NCBI GenBank assembly: GCA_900088475.1
Contig: FLMG01002763.1
Location: 51,115 to 74,231, forward strand
Direction: 5' to 3'
From: Hyphochytrium catenoides
Lineage: Eukaryota > Sar > Hyphochytriomycetes > Hyphochytriales > Hyphochytriaceae
Length of the DNA stretch: 23,117 nucleotides
In this document: positions 20,201 to 23,117 of the stretch, piece after piece
Layout of the letters: each line of letters opens with the position of its first letter
Position numbering within the stretch: the first letter of the stretch is position 1
Program-made: the position numbers and the translations under genes
The notes under the pieces: model-generated
Seen by the model: the letters and a program-made list of their open reading frames with translations, nothing else
The model's database searches: none
Told to the model about the DNA's origin: nothing

Positions 20201-22720
20201 AAGCATACTTCCCTCTGTAAGATGGTTGCCCTCCTATAACTAGTGTAAGGCCCTTCAGCGTCTAACATGAATCTCCGTACAACCCTGCTTCGACTCAGTT
20301 GTGACCACCTCGGCCTCACATTTCCTGGGCCCCTTATGTGTTCATGCCCGTTTTCACTCTTCTTCTCAAATTCCCTTATCTGAGCATTTGGATCTTCGGC
20401 TGCCTTCCATTTTAGGACACGCACCATTCAAAGTTCAGTGATCCAACCGATCGAGAGGTTCTCCATGTGCAGAGCATATCGGGTTGGGCTCCTACCTGCA
20501 TAGGTCCTTATAGTCAAGCAAACAAGGTGAGACATCTACGGCTCAACTCTTCCAGTTGTCTCTTCTTTGCCGTGTGGGCGCCAACCCAGAATTAACTTTC
20601 GTTTGAGCACCTCTCTATCTGAATTTTTGAATCTACTCGGCTCGCGCTCTCCTAACACTGCGCCAACTGCATAGTTGCGAAAAACGCTCGTATGGACGGC
20701 TGGCCAAATTGGCTTAGTTCCGGAGACTATGGAACTTGCCCGAGGTGGCATGGATACAGAGTTAGATACCGTTAGTCACCCTCCTTCGCACTTGGGTATC
20801 GTTGTCCTCATGATGTCTCTCATTTCTCTTTGGCTCTTTCTCATTCCTCCCGGCCTCTTCCGCTCTTCTAAACGAAGCGGCCCTAAGTGTCCTTTTCCAG
20901 ATCTGTGTTAGTTACCGGCTTCTAACGATCACCTGATCTCTTCCTGGAGGCTAAGCTTCCGTCTAGACAGTATATTTCCCTTCGTTTGCCTTTTTGTTGC
21001 ATTTTGAATTGCATGTCCCCGGCTCGCCGCGGCAAGGTCTTGAACGATCTTTCCAAGTTTTCCCCTGGTGTCTCCGAATGGTTAAGTCAACGTGCGCCTC
21101 GTCTCTTCAGTGCTTTCAGAACCAGCAGAACGTCCTTCACGCACTGGACTCCCGACTGGCTAACTGCGTGGCGGGCATTCTCTTTCTAAGCTCGTCAAAC
21201 AAGGAATTAAAGCAATCGGTCCTTCCTCCCCTGCTTGAGAATGGGACTCGGGAACCCGAAGAAGACTTTACTCTTCCTCCTTCCGAAGATGATGCGTCAG
21301 CCGAGGAGAGCAGTGGGGAAGAGGAACACGAGGAACGGGGAGAAGCCACATCGAGAGAAATAAGTACTAAGGCCTATGAGAGTCTAATGGAGCATGTAGG
21401 GGTCCTCTTTTCAAACTGCCTTTCCAATCTTAGTTTGCTGTTCCTCTCTTTGGTATACTAGCAGCTCTATAGTAGTGTTTCTTAGCCATTGCTCTTCTAT
21501 GTCTGTTATGGTCTCAGGTTCAGGTTCCACTACTCTGCCTTGAGGTCTCTTCCCTTCCCCGTGGTGCAGCCATAGAACTGGAAGTCATCTCTCTTACCAA
21601 TATCTTTGTGCGCAACTTTAGCGTCAAACGTACCCTGCTTAGAGGTAGGGCCACCTTCCACTGTGTTCGTTGCTAACTTTGGTCTACTTCCAGTCACTGT
21701 AGAATGCGTCCTACTTCCTTTCTTGGTTTGCTGCTTCAACCTCTTAAACTGTTGGACCCAACCTCTTAAACTGTTCGACCGTGCTTCGGCTCACTGTCTG
21801 ACACTTGTTCCACATTGGACAGAACAAAGTGATAATTACACAGCTGTGTGCTACAGCAGCTACTGCCCCCGAATGTTCAGTTTCTCCTCGATCGTTATAG
21901 GTATATGCCATTCTGCTTGCTCTTTGTAACTCGGTTTCCTTCACTTTGTAGTATTCTCCTTACAATATTAGCACTTTGAAGTTGGCCTCCGCCATCTTCA
22001 GGATGAGCCATTCCTTCTTGACTTGGGTCACCGTTGATGTGCTAGATTCTTCTCTTGTCCTGCCTGGTCCAGCTCCTGAGCCCATCACGAAGTAACCTTG
22101 GGCATTTGAGATTGTTCAGCTTATTACTGGTTGTTGATCTGTCGTCGTGATCGTGTAAAATTCCAGGCGAGAACAGCACTGAAGCTATTCCTGAATCGGC
22201 CATTGAGAAAACCTTGAAGGACGCCATGGGTCTTTTGTTATCTATGACACAGAAGGCACTTGCACTGTCGAGTTCTTCTGTTCTCAAGTGCCAGCTTATC
22301 CGTCTCTTCTTTCCTTCTACTGTTTGGGACCATGAAGACATAGCTGCGCGCATGCAAGAAGGTACATCAGCAACTGGAAGATCTTCCTTAGACTATTTCT
22401 CTCATCACATTCGTATTCTTCTCGTGGTGCTTGAGACTAGCCCAAGCTGGGTTCCCAGTGATCCTCCATCAATGGTTGTTCTCCTTGACCTCATTCGCAA
22501 GAGTTGATTAATCTGTTGTGTTCTCACAGCTTTCGAAAGGGCAGTCAAGGAGACTCCAGTTTTTAGGAGAGAGAAAGAGGAGGAGAGAGTGATACCTCTT
22601 CCGTCTCTTTGTCTCATCCCGGTCGTTCGACTACATAATAGTGCAGCTTTGGCAGCACAGGTCATGTGGTACGATCTTGCCAAAATAGAGACAGAACTTT
22701 GGCTCAGGCGGCTCTTATGA
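17297..22720 (+). CDS. DPH6: Diphthine--ammonia ligase DPH6 with tandem RidA domains (15 exons, ~820 aa)
   Basis: Catalyses the ATP-dependent amidation of diphthine, the last step of diphthamide synthesis on elongation factor 2, in the cytosol. Exons: 17297-17408, 17603-17793, 18021-18097, 18333-18451, 18639-18703, 18949-19040, 19345-19842, 19973-20107, 20439-20526, 20675-20770, 21111-21395, 21518-21629, 21694-21900, 22167-22361, 22530-22720. Phases agree throughout. The N-terminal ATP-pyrophosphatase domain shows MKVVGLVSGGKDSCFNMMK with the SGGKDS phosphate loop (residues 8-13), DEVEDLYELL, GAIFSTYQRLRVEN and VCGEGGEYETLTLDCPLF. RidA/YjgF domain 1 (~295-415) includes FFVYLYVSDMGQF and NPPS. 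Domain 2 (~450-615) includes HVQSISGWAPTCIGPYSQAN, WTAGQIGLVPETM, QNVLHALDS and VSSLPRGAAIE, and is interrupted by an acidic insert of ~65 residues. Fungal and plant DPH6 share this fusion; the human enzyme lacks the RidA part. Exons 8 and 13 and the exact C terminus are less certain. The start has A at -3. Confidence 0.9.
18452..18638 (+). other. GC-AG intron in DPH6
   Basis: Exon 4 ends ...VSSM plus one base of a Gly codon, then the intron begins GCAAGT and ends CTATAG. Exon 5 resumes the conserved LVPKKHLGLS. No GT donor nearby keeps the frame: the GT in GCAAGTAG would put exon 5 out of frame. The sequence around GCAAGT otherwise matches the donor consensus, as usual for GC-AG introns. Confidence 0.8.
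21737..21780. repeat. 22-bp tandem duplication in DPH6 exon 13
   Basis: Two adjacent 22-bp copies, each beginning CAACCTCTTAAACTGTT, differ by one base. The unit is not a multiple of three. The exon stays open through both copies in the phase required by exon 14, so the duplication either altered the local peptide or lies in intron sequence with a later acceptor. Confidence 0.85.
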
Positions 22721-23056
22721 TAGACTCATTTACCCTTATATTGCATCAGAAGGCTAACACCTTCCTACTCTGCCTACCGTCAGAACAGTGTACCCCTCGG
22801 TATCCAAATATTCAAAGACTATTATCTCATTATCTATCTGTGACCAAGGTTAGCACCAGCAGGTAGCAGCAAGCGCATCAGCAAGACAGATAATGTCTTG
22901 TAAAGTGAGAGAGAGAGGAAGGATAGAGCAAATTGCGTGTATCTCTTGACCGTTATTTCCTGTTTCCAGCTCTGCCGCCTGTCACAGCTTGTGGCTGCGA
23001 CATACACCTCTACTTCAGGACTGCAAGACATTCTTCACCCCATTCTTCAAGTGTGA
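22717..23056 (+). CDS. Possible small two-exon ORF, unidentified
   Basis: An ATG overlaps the TGA of DPH6 (ATGA). The frame reads MIDSFTLILHQKANTFLLCL... to ...SHYLSVTK, then a plausible donor (AAG then GTTAGC at about 22849) and a good acceptor (CTGTTTCCAG, ending 22970) lead in phase to LCRLSQLVAATYTSTS... and a TGA near 23056, about 72 residues. The frame is also open upstream of the ATG to about 22642, so it may instead be the end of a longer exon. I recognise no family. It could be chance, or an alternative 3' end of the DPH6 transcript. Confidence 0.22.
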
Positions 23057-23117
23057 AACGGATACACACCTTTCTTGGACTCCGACGAGCCCAGTAAATC
23101 CTACTCCATATTCTTCT

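Noticed and set aside
1-23117. tRNA, rRNA, CRISPR array, bacterial operon or viral genes
   Set aside because: No tRNA box pairs, rRNA-like sequence, regularly spaced repeats, ribosome binding sites or viral proteins were seen. All firm genes are spliced eukaryotic genes.

Overview
The window is nuclear DNA of an intron-rich eukaryote. Genes are split by GT-AG introns of about 60 to 420 nt, a 160-residue eL21 ribosomal protein is present, and TAA, TAG and TGA all act as stops. Two TALE homeodomains, a diphthamide synthetase carrying tandem RidA domains, and long CT/GA tracts suggest a protist alga, perhaps a stramenopile. That placement is inference: no organelle or rRNA marker is present. Exon boundaries below were built by hand from conserved motifs, splice signals and reading-phase continuity.

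Layout, left to right. (1) 1-824 holds no firm gene, only one possible plus-strand exon. (2) 825-8879, minus strand: a 16-exon reading frame of about 1603 codons with two TALE homeodomains (N-terminal third and middle) and two CW zinc fingers near the C terminus, ending in a lysine-rich tail. Every exon junction keeps the frame. A split into a homeodomain gene and a CW gene at about 4720-4925 remains possible. (3) 8880-11891: likely 5'UTR exons, a GA-rich putative promoter and about 2 kb with only weak ORFs. (4) 11892-14575, minus strand: FIP1, the CPSF subunit of mRNA 3'-end processing, 10 exons, about 495 aa. (5) 14576-15312: region shared by divergent FIP1 and eL21. (6) 15631-16238, plus strand: eL21, with a 5'UTR intron and an AATAAA signal. 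(7) 16287-17296: non-coding as far as visible. (8) 17297-22720, plus strand: DPH6, 15 exons, about 820 aa, including a GC-AG intron. (9) 22721-23117: an unidentified possible two-exon ORF.

The genes are not a pathway. FIP1, eL21 and DPH6 are housekeeping genes of mRNA 3' processing, ribosome structure and elongation-factor-2 modification. The notable locus is the minus-strand gene, which would join sequence-specific DNA binding (two TALE homeodomains) to reading of methylated histone H3K4 (two CW fingers) in one protein. I know of no described family with this architecture.
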